NCBI RefSeq assembly: GCF_024586455.1
Contig: NW_026089624.1
Location: 13,607,341 to 13,671,340, forward strand
DNA: 64,000 bases
Direction: 5' to 3'
Source of the DNA: Bactrocera neohumeralis
Taxonomy: Eukaryota > Arthropoda > Insecta > Diptera > Tephritidae
This document shows, one piece after another, positions 31,774 through 44,900 of this stretch (position 1 is the stretch's first letter; the number at the start of each line of letters is the position of its first letter). A program made the position numbers and the translations under genes. The notes beneath the pieces were generated by a model. The model was not told where the DNA came from, searched no databases, and saw only the letters and a program-made list of their open reading frames with translations.

Positions 31774-31978
31774 CAGTGTTGTCCAACGTGACTGTGTGCA
31801 CGTTATGCTTGTGTTGGTTATTCTAGCGTCAACTGATCGCAAAATTCTGTTTTGCTTGCCTACGAAGTTGAATACAGTAGCACAATCGTGCTTTCACAGA
31901 CACTTGTCGCGACATGTTGGTGTGAGGTGTCTGGCACTGTCCGTGCGCTATTGTGCGCATAGGCCGTGGACAACGCTG
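31774..31978. mobile_element. hAT-like small inverted-repeat element
   Basis: CAGTGTTGTCCAACG at the left (31774-31788) is inverted at the right in CGTGGACAACGCTG (31965-31978). CAGTGTTG-type ends suggest hAT. No clear 8-bp duplication was found. Confidence 0.55.
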
Positions 31979-33725
31979 ATATACATATGTACACGAACAA
32001 AAAAGGTTGAATCATAATTTGAGATGAGTGCACAATAGCTGACAAATATTCCCGAGTTTTCTTACGCGTAGTATCTGGGTTTTAGCCTCAGTATATACAG
32101 TAATAAACCTTTTCTTTGTTTACATACATATACTCACCTCTAGAAAATCTTAGGGTGTTGTGTTACACTTTTTTTGCTACTTTCATGGTAATCAGGGTGT
32201 TGTGTTAGCATTTAAACTACATATAAATTTTAAATTTTGATGACCGAGACTTTAAAAGATATTAAATAATGCAAGTTTTTACGTTATTTAAGTGATTATA
32301 TTGAATTACTTTGCATATCTGTTCAATTTTATTGGGATATTAGTTGTTGTTTAATGTTAAATCAGTTGTTTTTTTTTTGTGGAATTTTTAAACACGCTTC
32401 AAGTATTTCCAAATTTTTTCATGCAGTAGGATACAATCCTGGGTGGTAATTTGTCGTTTGACATATACAAATTGACAACTCGTTAGCCGTTATAGGAAAA
32501 CATCAATTGGAAATTGAGTTTGAAATGAAAGATATGTCGAAGTTTTTAATAAGAATACATATTAGTGTTAATAATAAAGTTTATATTAAAAATTGTAGAG
32601 CCTTTTTATTGCTACGAAAATTCACAACCCGACGTTTTAAAATACTTTTTATAAGAATTAGAACATATTTTTCTTTAAGAATTTTTAATAGGCAGGCAGC
32701 CAGCCCTCATTTTCGGCACATCAAATTTTTGAGCATTTCACATAGGTAACTACCTCCCCCTTCTAAAATAAAATTTAATATATTTAATAGAATTGTAGGA
32801 TTTTGGATGCATCTATTGTGAGGGCTTAGAAATCTTTATTAATTATTAAATTATTTTGTGCAATATTTTTATTAAATTTTATGTAAATTATTAATTATTT
32901 TTATTTTAAGTTGAAAAGGTGAAAATAGGCCTACCGGAGAACCGAACACCTAAAAAAAGTCTGTAACGCGCTTTATTGCAAACCTCTGGGGTGGTGTGGA
33001 AAATGCAAAACTTAAATATTCAAAAATAAATTATCAAAAATAGTATACGGATGAGAATTAGAACGATGTATTAAAAATTCAGCTTCAAATGCCTAAATAT
33101 CTTCTTTCCAAATTAAAATTATTGGTAATAATATTTCAAAAACTTACGAATACAAACCGTTTTATGTTTTCTGTCTGTCAATTGAAAACAAATACATTCA
33201 GAACAGAACACTCACCACCGAGAAATCTAAGAACAGGGCTGCTTTTTATTAATACGAACTCACTACATAAAGAATATCTGACTATCAGTAAATGATATTT
33301 TTATGGGCGAAACATGACACACTATGGCGTTTAAATCAAATATTAGTAAATATATGTCATTAATAAATAATTTCCTTTTATATTAAGCAACAATATTTAT
33401 AGTTTTTGTTATTTAATAGAATAAATTTACTAAGTATTTACTGCCTCAATATATACAGCACTGCGTTGCTACCTCTGAAAATCCAAGATGGCCGCTATTC
33501 ACCCCTCAGAAAGCTACCACGAAAAGGTTATCTACTGTATATACTGTGGTTTTAGCAGTCGATTTTGCAATTGTATTCGATGAATTATCATATGATTAGA
33601 TTAGATATAGGGCGTGCTCTACTCCTGCACTGTTATTCACTATAACAAGAAGCATATATGTATGTATATGTGTAGAAACTGTGAACTGTCATATACATAC
33701 ATATATTTATATATGTACTATTCCA
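31979..33725. other. AT-rich DNA, nothing recognised
   Basis: No gene or defined repeat is readable. Short ATATGTATGTA-type tracts occur near the edges. Confidence 0.4.
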
Positions 33726-33727
33726 TA

Positions 33728-34210
33728 AGGGATCGTCTCAGTGTAACCCTCCGAAAAATCACAGATTTTCGCGATTTTTTTTAATGTTGGAATTAACTAA
33801 TTATTCCTATTTTTTTATAAATAAATACGTTCATGACGAATACAAAATGAATTCTTTACGTTTTTTTATTGGGTGCACAATAATTAAATAAATGATTGAA
33901 ATGACACGTAAAAAAAGGTCCTGTACGACGTCCACGATTGCGCCCGCAATTTTGGTCTAAAGCTAAAATTTCAGTGCAATGCGCAATGGAAGCTTTTTTG
34001 TTTTATCTTTAAAGCTCTTCCTTTGAGAGTGGAAACTGTTTTAAAAAACACCATTCTGAGAAAAGCGCGTTTAAAGATTCCCCACTCTGTTGCCTTTCTA
34101 CAAGAAACGCTCGATTCCAAAAGTTGAAAGAATTTTTATTATAGTACATAGTATCCGATAATGCAACAAAAAAATCTATTTCTCGAAAATTTCATACTGA
34201 GACGATCCCT
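33728..34210. mobile_element. Tc1/mariner-type MITE with TA duplication
   Basis: AGGGATCGTCTCAGT (33728-33742) and ACTGAGACGATCCCT (34196-34210) are perfect 15-bp terminal inverted repeats, flanked by TA at 33726-33727 and 34211-34212. The 483-bp interior has no transposase frame. Confidence 0.85.
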
Positions 34211-34212
34211 TA

Positions 34213-35876
34213 AATGATTTACGAAGTCAATAAAATATGTACATAGATTTCCAATTTAATTATTCCATTGCTATCACGATAAATGATATCCTTGACAACA
34301 AGGAGCGAGTTCAATGTACAGTATGCTTTAACCACAAAAATTTGTGGCCGGGTCTTCTAATAATATAATATATACATATATGTATAATTTTGTTCAAAAA
34401 AGTAATAACTCATATTTTCCTTTATTATTGCAGAATTCGAAAAGTGGAATAACGGAGTTAAAAACGTTTACTATGTTTTTCACAGTTAAAACTATTAATT
34501 TCACAAGTGAATCGAAGCACAATGTAACTTTTGGTTTCTCAAATGAGTTTTAAAGAGAGACAATTATAAACGGACAAACACAAACCATAATTACCTAAAT
34601 GAATTTAATTTAACGTCATCACAATGTACCTATTCACTGCACTGGACAAAAAAACGCTACTATATCTCAAATTATTGCTAAATATATCTACTTTGAGAAG
34701 GGTGAAATCAACAATTCGAACAATAAAAATTAGAAGACGAACAATTGCTCTGACTACTAAAAGAAAATTCAAAGTCAAATCCCAAAAGCATAGTACCGTT
34801 GCTTATTCTAATGTAAATTTGTACGCAATAAGACTTCAACTATCTCCTTCCTTAGAATGTCAGAATAAAACCCAAACAGATTTAACTGTTAAAGATGGAT
34901 ATATGATAATAATAAATAAATCATTATAACCTTACAATCATTTGTTAAAAATTATTACCACATAAGAAAATAAACTAATCCAACAATCAATCATTGCAGC
35001 GCTAAACACTGAGTGTTGGAACGTACGCTAAATTACATCCAAACTATGCGGAGTATACCAATCTTAAAGATGGTATGAATATCTACGGAAATTAAAATTA
35101 TATTTGTAATTAAAAACTGAAGAAGTCAATCTTTAATACGTAAATTTATGCATATGTATTTATTTACATAATTATACAATATGAATTATTAGCCGTAATT
35201 AAAGTATATATGATAACTGAATTAAGCGTCCAGAGAAAGGCTTAAATATGATGGTAAGTAAATAAATAGATACGTGTTTATATATAACTAATAAATATGT
35301 ATATGTCTTTTTGTTTATACATTTACTTTTATTATTATTTTAAGGCAAAAATTCTCATTCATAGGGGCATGTGTACGGCAAGTCCAAAGTTAAAGTTGAC
35401 GAAAAAGAAATTAGGAGCACCTTTAAGTATTTTGCGCATATTGATAATCATATAATTTAACTAAGTTTAATTAGAATCTGATAAATCTAAAGTTCCATCA
35501 AAGAACGCTCCTTTCAACAACTTGGATTACAGTAACAAACAAATCCTTATTAAATTTTATCCCATGATTCCACAACTTCATAAATTCGTCCGAAAAAGAC
35601 GATTTGTGGAGGTCTTTGCAAAAGGCCAATTCCTCATTCCACTAAAACTTCTGCGAACACGGTTTTCTGGAGGTTGGAACTAAAAACAGTAATACAGAGC
35701 ATTGCCATTATGTAAGACCACTTTTTTCTTGCTCTGTGATCATTTAGCCCTTCTCCAGATTATCGATGTATAGCACATCTAGTGAATCCACAACACGGTG
35801 GCCATAACTTTGCCAACCAATAGTACACTCTTCGTATTTGATGATTGATTGGATTGGATTAGGTTGTTAATACTAT
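34213..35876. other. AT-rich DNA, nothing recognised
   Basis: No transposon motif is visible. Open stretches at 34344-34553 and 34624-34929 have compositions expected by chance in AT-rich DNA. A good-looking acceptor (TTTATTATTGCAG, about 34422-34434) has no supported exon after it. Confidence 0.4.
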
Positions 35877-35992
35877 GTTCGGACCGATATTGAAAACATT
35901 TTGAACACACATTTTTATGTTGTGGAATCTAAGTCGTTCGGACCGACAATGTGTGTTTTCGATGAGTTTTCACTGACAACTATCAATATCGG
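35877..35992. repeat. Inverted-repeat unit
   Basis: GTTCGGACCGATATTGA (35877-35893) is partly inverted at TCAATATCGG (35983-35992). A second direct copy of GTTCGGACCGA lies at about 35936. ACACACATTT and AATGTGTGT form an inner stem. Confidence 0.5.
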
Positions 35993-35996
35993 CATT

Positions 35997-36243
35997 CTCT
36001 TGCTTTTGCAAGATCGCACGATGACTCAAAATGCAAAAATTCTATACCGAAATATGCAAGGCCAAGGGAGCACCCATTGCAGAATCTAGTGATATATGAC
36101 GGCAGGAAAATAAACATGGGTTTGGTCTGACATATTTTACAGCCATTGCAAATAATTTTCTGCGTGTGTTTGTTTTTGTGCCGTTGCACCATGAGGAAAA
36201 TTCTGCAATTTCTGCACCGTGCAAGGTTTTGCAAGAGCAAGAG
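35997..36243. mobile_element. Foldback MITE, about 45-bp arms
   Basis: The left arm starting CTCTTGCTTTTGCAAG (35997-36044) and right arm ending CTTGCAAGAGCAAGAG-like sequence (36193-36243, GTTTTGCAAGAGCAAGAG) are imperfect inverted repeats. The interior has no coding signal. Confidence 0.6.
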
Positions 36244-36959
36244 CAATTAAATGAAATTAATTTTATCTTCACAAATAATAGGAATTGGCCTAGATCAGGC
36301 TTGAGACCAATTTCATTCATATTTATCGTTAAACCACGTTATGGTTATGGAAACATGTACACTTAATTTCATTTAAATATCCTATACAAAAGATTTAAGG
36401 CCAACCGGAAAGTCGGAAATCATTATACCGGCTATATTGGATATAGAGGAACATCCGGACTAATTGCATTTGAGAATTAAACTAAAGTATAGCAGCGAAC
36501 ATGTTTCCAGGCAATTTTATTAAGATTAATCGATTAATTATTTCTCAATAATCGGTTGTGTGGGAGAGATATGTTATAGTTGTCCGATTTTATTTTCTTT
36601 ACTGTCATTGTTAAGTATGTATTGGAGGGAAAATCTGCAAAATTTCGTGCTGTTGTTTCGTTGCTTGAATAAAATAAATTGATTTTGCCGAAAAACCATT
36701 TGTTATGTTTTTTTTAAAGTCCTGTTTATTTTGGAAAGCACCTTATCACCGTATCTTATAGCTAGATTTCGAAAAATGTTTAAAAGCGTATCAAAATGCA
36801 CCTATGTACTAAATTTCCTTTCTAATCTATCGCTTTACTTGTATACATAAATTTTTTTGTCCAGCATGCAGGTATATTGTTCTTTGCTGTGTCATTTTCC
36901 TGTCCAGATCAAAGTATAGACAGTACATGGGTTTAACAGTGTCGGTCACATTTTCGGGT
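36244..36959. other. AT-rich DNA, nothing recognised
   Basis: No gene or clear element. The stretch near 36720-36750 (TCCTGTTTATTTTGGAAAGC) resembles a mariner end and may be a solo scrap. Confidence 0.4.
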
Positions 36960-37440
36960 GACAGCCGTACACCACCGTTAGTAATTTCGTCCGCTATCTC
37001 AATGCTCTCGATGCTTGTGTGACTTGATACCTAGTAGAAGAAAAGTTGTTTCTCCTGGGGTCACTCTTCACTGCTGCCCTGCCTTCCAAGACTCGTTTGG
37101 CCGATATGCGAGACGTGCTTATAGCCTTCATTGCCGATTGGCTGTCCAAGCTGATGTGAACTATGTAGTTGCTTGCGGGTGCATTAATGGCTAGCTCCGC
37201 AGATTTCCGAATAGCAAAGATCACGGCTTGGAATATTCTGGAGTGATCCGGCAGCTTAACTCTGGACAGTATATTTCCGCACCAACTCCATTCTCCAGTT
37301 CGATAAACGTTTAATATATTGCGTGCAGTTAAAATACCTTTACGCCAACCATCTCTTTGTATGTGTACTTCGAATTCTCTCCCCCAATTCATTCAGTCGG
37401 AGCTTGCCAAAGCGCCGTTATCTCGAGCCATTGCCCCAAG
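36960..37440 (-). pseudogene. LINE RNase H fragment
   Basis: On the minus strand SRIFQAVIFAIRKSAEL (a QAE-type RNase H motif with the glutamate changed) is followed by HISLDSQSAMKAIST, where the D-S-Q matches the third RNase H motif, and ISAKRVLEGRAAV. It resembles the RNase H of LOA/I-type LINEs. The upstream part (GREFEVHIQRDGWRKGIL) is not assigned. Confidence 0.6.
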
Positions 37441-37528
37441 ATTCTATATGTACATTCTCTTGTAACCAGTAATCGTTCCGCCGATTTTGCCGCTTAGTTT
37501 ACAGCGAAGAATAGTAATGGGGTCTATA

Positions 37529-38443
37529 CAGAGCATTCCAAAGTAAACGGAACAAATGATTTTTTTTGGCGAAATAAATTTATTTTATTCAAAACAGTCT
37601 CCTTCTGCTTCAATACAGCTTTTTGCACGGTCAAAGAGCATGTCGAACGAGTGTTTTAGCTCGTGGACCGGTATGGCCGCCAGTATGCCGGTGCAATCCT
37701 TTTGAATGGCCTCTACGGCTGCATAACGCTTTCCTTTCATGGGCAAATGCACTTTTCCGAAAAGAAAGAAGTCGCACGGTGCCATATTAGCTGAATACAA
37801 GGAGTTGTTAATGGTTAAAATGTGATTTTTGCTCAAATAATTATCCTTCGAATGTTAGATTCAGAGCAATTTTTGGTCGTCAGTCAATTTGTGCAGAAAA
37901 ACCGTTCACACACCTTTCGTAAGCCCAAATGTTTGGTCAAAATGCGATAAATCGATGATTTGGAGATGTTCAATTCCATTTCCATGAATTTCAATGATGA
38001 TTTCGGCTGAGTTTTGATGAATTCACGCACAGTTTCGATGAAATTTATGGTGATCACGGATTTTGCTTGGCCCACATGTTGCTCGTCATTAATGCCCTCA
38101 CGACCACTTTGAAAACGTTGACACCATTCGTGCACTCTGCTACGGGATAGGCAATCATCGCCATAAACTTGTTTCATCAATTGAAACGTTTCGGTAAAAG
38201 TTTAACCAATTTTAAAACAAAATTTAATGTTGGCTCTTTGTTCGAAGCTCATTTTCGCACCTATAACACAAACATGCTGACACTTAAAACACTATAGCTT
38301 CACTTTCAATAGATGAAATGTAATGAAATTCTCACTGAACAATTGATAAAGATAGCAGATTTTAACGCTCCAGTCGACATATAGATGGTACCACCAGGGG
38401 GCGCTAGATTCAAAAAGTGCTGTTGACTTTGGAATGCTCCTTG
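37529..38443 (-). mobile_element. mariner element 2, internally deleted (915 bp)
   Basis: CAGAGCATTCCAAAGT at the left and ACTTTGGAATGCTCCTTG at the right are terminal inverted repeats, with TA at 37527-37528 and 38444-38445. The subterminal CCACCAGGGGGCGCTAGA matches mariner element 1 in opposite orientation, so both are the same family. Confidence 0.88.
37585..38250 (-). pseudogene. mariner transposase remnant 2
   Basis: The N-terminal half (MMKQVYGDDCLSRSRVHEW, INFIETVREFIKTQPKSS, SIYRILTKHLGLRKVC; 38180-37884) is followed after a deletion by a C-terminal half (SANMAPCDFFLFGKVHLPMK, then ILAAIPVHELKHSFDMLFDR; 37836-37585). In relatives the C-terminal motif reads YSPDLAP with the third catalytic aspartate; here it is SANMAP, so D is replaced by N. 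The middle with the first two aspartates is missing. Confidence 0.82.
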
Positions 38444-38445
38444 TA

Positions 38446-38970
38446 TATGTCAGGTTTAACACTAGCTCCAGAGCCGCCGTTGAAAATGTTTTTAGAGTTC
38501 TCGTTATGCATAGCGTCGCGAGCCGTTAAACTCTTTCCATTGGCCTCCGGTAGATGGATTTCCGTATGCCGTTCCGCCAAACTACTGCACAGTTGAGTGG
38601 AAATGGTCTTACAATCACTGTGTAGCACTACTTCAAGAGAGAGGGAGAAACATCGCGGTTGTGCCGAGCATCTGCCTACAAGAATATAAAGCATTGCTGG
38701 TATTTTTTCTCTTTCTTCCACATTTTACTTTCGCAGCAGTTAGCACCCATGACTACCCCAAGGTACTTAGTGCAGTTCTTGAGAAAGAGTTTTGTCGTTT
38801 TTATCGAAGGGAGCTTACTATAGGCCTAATATTTTGTTAAATTTCTATCCGCCCCCTTCGATATAGTTTTAAATTTTTTCTAATAATACATAAAGTAGTT
38901 TTTACGCATGAAAAGAAAATTTTGTAATATTCATATATACCCAGTATTATAATAACACATTACCTTTATT
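38446..38970. other. DNA before the giant exon, unassigned
   Basis: The first 300 bases are less AT-rich and may be a retroelement fragment (minus-strand GGSGASVKPDI) but no domain is recognised. The last 100 bases are AT-rich with a pyrimidine tract leading to the acceptor. Confidence 0.35.
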
Positions 38971-38974
38971 ACAG
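38962..38974 (+). promoter_or_regulatory. Splice acceptor of the giant exon
   Basis: ACCTTTATTACAG is a pyrimidine-rich tract ending in AG. The frame of the exon is blocked by stops upstream (for example near 38890) but open from 38975 in phase 0. Confidence 0.75.
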
Positions 38975-41900
38975 TCTCATTCACAAAGCAACTACTACTA
39001 CAACAATGAAAACGATGCCTTATCCTGTAATAGCCGACCAATCAATAGCACTTTACCTAGAGAAAGTAGTAATGAACAATATAAAAATAACGTTGATGTA
39101 TATAATTACAGTAATACAAATAATTACGACGTCACCAGCGACTCGAGAGGGTCAATGGATATAATAATGGAATCTGGTAATGACATATACGTGGATAATA
39201 ATAGAGAATGTATGAATACGTGTGGACGTGTTAACGATGTAGTATTAAAAAACGGTGCCACTACATCAACTAAATCATTAGCATCCATATCTCTGCAAAA
39301 AGACTATAGTAATGGGAGCAGTTATATCATCAATGACAACCTAAACTATCAAAACCACGTATACAATAGTTACACTAACGATAGCTATAAGAACGTAGAT
39401 ATCGTTTATAGTACACCAAGCTATTACAATATTCCCATTAGTACTATAAATGATGATAATAAAGTGGGATTTAATCACGACACCAATGAATACAGTGCCG
39501 GGTACAGCAGTTGGGAGAATACTCTACATAACGACGATCACCTTAGCGGACGACATAGGTCTATTACCAGTTCGAAAGTATTACCATGCATACCAATGAA
39601 ACAAAGCGGCGGGTTACTGGATGGTTTGAATGAGTATGATGACAAGAAAATGCCAGCGCAAAGTTATGATGCGAACATTCCTCTAACGACATCATCTATA
39701 GTACCGTTACAAACAATAGAGACGGTACTAATGTCGCCCAATATACGAGCGAATGAGAGCCACACGAAATCTACTTGTTCTACTTCGGATACCACTGTTT
39801 CTAAAAATATTGGTATTAAAGAGGGTGCTAATGGAGCATATAGTGGCCCGGCGTCACTGCGTTTACTGCCACAGCTTCATCTTAATCAGGAATATGGAAA
39901 TGTACATCATAAGACAATTGGAAACGGTCATAATATTGGGACAATGATGTCTTCAACTGAAATCACACCGCCGACTGCAACTAATTTGTGCGAGGATACT
40001 TGCGACTATAGGACAATAATAAGAAACTATGGATATATTTATGACGATACGTATTATAATAGCAGGAACACCTCTAGAGTATCAATGTGTAATGAAACTT
40101 TATTGCAACGGCATCGATCGATGACACCACAATGCTATATGGAATACGATGATTGCAGTCCATCATACAATACTGCGTATAGCAACAGCAATGTAACCGA
40201 TAATTTATCAACGCGCTGCGACTTAGCGACATATTCCGCTGAAACAGCACAAAAGTTACACCTACAGCAACAACGCAAATATGCAATTATGATGGCAATG
40301 ACTACAGCGTCTGTGATAGCGTCCGGCGAAACACGTGTGCCGGTGAAACGTTCCACTGAATATGATGTGGCGACTCATAGTGAAAATGCGATAGTAGCAC
40401 GGACTAATTCTGTAGCATTAAAAGCTCAAGCTTTTGGGGGCTATGATTTTTGTAGTAATGAAGCGATTATATCGTCGTCATCGTTGTGGGTGCGAACGAA
40501 TGCGAATGAAGGTGTAAACAGCAGAAATGGCCAAGTGGTAACAACCTCCGCCATGGTGAGTACAATAACAACGTCGGCAAGTAATATTCTACGTAATACG
40601 AGTTCGACGGTTGCAACCCATTTGACAATGGAAACACCATCAACACTCTCACTAACGACTTCATCTAGAAAATTGCCAAAACGTCTACCCACGCCAAAAA
40701 TTAAAAAGAATAATAAAAATAGCAACTGCCATGACAAAGTGAATGGTTCCAACAAGAAACTACCACAATTGCCAATTGAAAAAAAAACACCCACTGCTGA
40801 AAACGTGGATGCGGCTGAATTATCAGCAACAAAAAGTATAAAAGAAAAATCGAAAATTAAATCAGTTAATGTAATTGCAATAACAAATACATTCCCTTCA
40901 GTAATGGCAGACACGTTTAGTGCATCCAAATCAGTAACATGCGTAGAATCATTAACAGCATCAATAGCATCAGCATCGTATTCAACATCATATCTACCAT
41001 ATAAGTCGATTGTAACAGCAACAAGCAATGCATGCGTAGTTACTGATTTTACTACAACAATAGAGAGTAAAGAACATTTAACAACAATAATGTTGCCAAC
41101 TTCAACAAAGGATAGAGAAGTTATTGCGCACAGCAAAATAAACAGTTACATTAGTATTAATAATAACAATAAAACCTTTCGTAAATACGATATTGAGAAG
41201 GAAAACAGCATCAGCTACAACAATAATAATAGTGTTATCATATCACCAACATCAACTGAATGTAAATTATATGTAACAACAACAATGCCAACGAACACAA
41301 TATCTTCACTTTCAGGCGAATATCCTTTTTATCTCGATCAACAGCCAAGCTATCCGATAAATATGAGCACTAGCAGCGAAAAAATTGATGATAGCATTGC
41401 GGTTAAATATTCTAGTATATATACTAACGTATATGATAATTTTTTACAGACAACTTCATCCAATTCGCCACTATCATCGCCTTCAATAAAAATTCCACCA
41501 AAAACGTGTAGTAAATTAATTAAACCCACATTGTTAGAGAACACAGATGGTATTAAAAGCACAACAGGCCAACCCGCAAGTGATATTTCATCAATAACTG
41601 TAACGACATTATCATCATCAACACCGACAACAAATAAAACAGTTATGTTTTCTGGATATAGTAGTGACAAAAGTAATAGTATTTTATGTAATGTTAAATC
41701 TAATAATAACTTAAGTACTAGTACTGATATAGGACTCAAAAATACTATAGCTATGAGTACGGAAGGAAATTCATTTGCGGCCATCGGTACTTATAATCTA
41801 AATGCTAAGGGTATATTTGATACAACAATGTCTAAAATTTATGATGAATATCTTAAAAATGCTGGTGAAAGTTATTTAATATCCACTGCAACAACTTTGT

Positions 41901-44900
41901 CAACGTTAACAACAACAATAGCAACAGATACCTCGTTATCAGATACGAGTTGTACACCATCAAGTACGAGCATAGTAGTTGCAAAAACGTGTGACACACT
42001 CCAGTCACAGCCTTTCACATTAAATACACTAGATAAAATGTCGGTAACCCCAACGACAGCAACTTTTCTTTTAACTTCATCTTCTTTTGATGTCCAAAAT
42101 GCCTCGAATCTGAAACCGTTATTACCACCAACCGATACAACAACGCCATTTATTGGACATGATGTGGCGCGGTCAGAAAATTATCAAAATGATTCCCATA
42201 GCATAATCCCAATCACACTATCAGCAGTAACAACATTACCCGATAATAATGATGGGCCATTGCTCACAACAACTGTTGCATTAGCGAATATGGTGATAAC
42301 GACAACAATTAACAACATGGTTAGTATCGCTGAAACGACTACATCAACAACATATACGGATTATTTGGCAAAATATCAACTGCCAACAGTATCAATGATC
42401 GATAGTAGCGGTGGAAGCAATAACAATGTCGTCGCTCCTGAATTACCATCATACATCAAAGAGTTTTTAATCAGTGATACAACAAATCTATATATAAGTG
42501 ACAACTTCAGCAGTAAATATGATGCAATGTTGCCTACATTTGATAAGAATGCATATACATTGCCTAAAACAGATGTATGCACTTTACCAAATACAAATTT
42601 TACTCCTTTAAGCAAGGCTAGCGTCGAAAACGCTATGACTACCGCTTCAGAGGCTGAAGTAAGCAAGTACGCAGCCATTCCAACGACCATGTCGGTATCA
42701 GCAACGGTACCGTCACTCACTTCGGCATTTGATGAAAGTTTTTACGATAATTATAATGTTGATTGGTCATCGTTGGCAGCTCTTACCACTATTGACAAAA
42801 ATAATACCGAAATATCAAAAAAACCAGACTTATCATCAGCTGACATATTGGTTTATAAGGATGACACCACTAAAACCGCTGCTGGAGTTAGTATAATCGG
42901 GGGTTCACAAGGTAGTTATTATCGCCCATCTGTACTAACAAATGCAGATGCATCTACAAAAGAAAGTTCACCTTCAGCGACAACAACTTTAACAGTAGCG
43001 GAAACACCGTTATCACCTTCTGCACTTAGTGTTGCTGGTAAGGCTACTAGTATGTTTGGTGGTATTTCTAAAGGTTTCAAAGGCGGGCTCGACGGTGTGC
43101 TCAGCAGTGTAAGTACTGCAACTGTCACAAGCGATTCGGATTCAAAACAACAACAGCTGAAAAAGAGTGGATTCGGGTTTGTTTTGGCCTCGAAATTCGT
43201 TCCAAATGTAGGTGGATTGTTTGCTGGCACCACGACTCTTGTGCAGCAGACAAGCGTAGTTGGAAAATCAACAAATATAAGTATCAATGTGACCAGTACA
43301 ATTCCAACAATAACTACAACAACCACAACATTCAATGTGAACACACCAATGGATAGTTGTGGTTATGGTTCCTACGCCAGTACTACATTTGCAACTACTG
43401 TTAATGACACCTACGGGCAAATAAATAGTTGCAGTGAACCATTATGTACGAACAGCCAGAACGATGATATAACTTTCTCTTACGATATGAGGGACAATGC
43501 TTTACATAGTCAGCAAAGGCAATCTGTACAATCCGATGAAATAATCTTGGCTGATTCGAGCATGATGTCTGAGAACATCGGGAATTATGGTAACAATGAT
43601 GACATTATGTACGTGCAGCCACATGAAATTCTTCCTTTATTGCCTTCAAGTGAAGTGATGACTAGAGATACTAGAAAAACTGACCTAATAAACAGCTATG
43701 CATATAACGTTGGCTCTGACGGTGCTAATCTGACGCCTCTTGTGAGTGAAGAGTATGACAACGTTAACTATAATCAATATGCAGCGGATATGCAGCAAGC
43801 TGTTGATGATATGCAAAATCTTTCTAATGCAGAGCAAATCAATGAAGAAATACCTATTGGTATAATTGACGGTAGTACAACAGCTTATGTTGAAAATGAT
43901 ATGACAACTACATATTACCACCCACAGCAACAAAATAACATAAAACATACGCCACACCTACGACAACAGCAGATGGAAGGTTTAAATAACAAGAGATTGA
44001 TAAATACTGCGTCACTTGCAAAAAAGGCTTCCTCATCTCTCTTACCAGCGATTTCGAATTTCACTGCACATGTAAGTAACCAACGACCACCTACAAGCAG
44101 CGTAAGTAGCACCAGTAGTAAGTCACCGTTAACAGTGAAGCCAGTTAAGCCTAGCGCCGGTAGTGGTGGTGGTATGTTTGGTTCATTTCTAGGGAAAGCA
44201 GCTGCAGCAGTACAGTCTGCAACACAAGTCGTCAATCAGGCGACCACATCCGTACAACTAAAGGCTGCAACAGTTATACCGTCAGCATCAGCAGCTGCAA
44301 CAATATCAACAGCATCGATTGCCACAAGTAATCAGCAGCAAAAACTGCTTTCACAACAAAGCATAACATCATCAAGCTATTATCCTGTTACCACAACAAT
44401 GGCGGAGGCTTATGACAATAGAAATTTGTACAACTACAAAAATAATGTAGAAACTGCAGAAGCAACAACTGAAGCTAATAACTTAATGCCTGTTACAGAT
44501 GCTGCAGGACTACAATACACCAATTACTATTTGCATGGTAATCAAGGCCAACTCCAAAAGCAACAAAACTATAAATTGTTGCCGTCGGTGCCAACAGCTG
44601 GATCCACAGGTAAAAAGCTGCCCACCATCAATAGCAGTAAATCCGGCTTTTTAATAAAGCAACAGCCAACGGAAATCTACGACGACGATCTAATTATTGA
44701 TCTTGTGAATGATACCAGTCAACATCATTTGATCGGCCTTGCCGATGAACATAATGACTTGCTCGACGACAGTGAAGCCGTCGACGAACTAAATGATAAT
44801 AATTTGAGTAATCTAGATGTTGATGATGATGATGAATTAGATCGGTATTCCGTTGATGATCCCATTGGTCGAGAGCTAAGCCATAAACAGCAAAGCTTAC

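Noticed and set aside
34992..35066. Stretch reading TYAKLHPNYAEYTNLKDG between an AG and a GTATGA, resembling an exon
   Set aside because: The only good acceptor (CATTGCAG) is followed in this frame by TAA within two codons; the nearer AG has no pyrimidine tract. The length is compatible with chance.
40441..43344. Long minus-strand open frames opposite the giant exon
   Set aside because: They are valine/leucine-rich mirror images of the T/S/N-rich plus-strand coding sequence, with no motif of their own.
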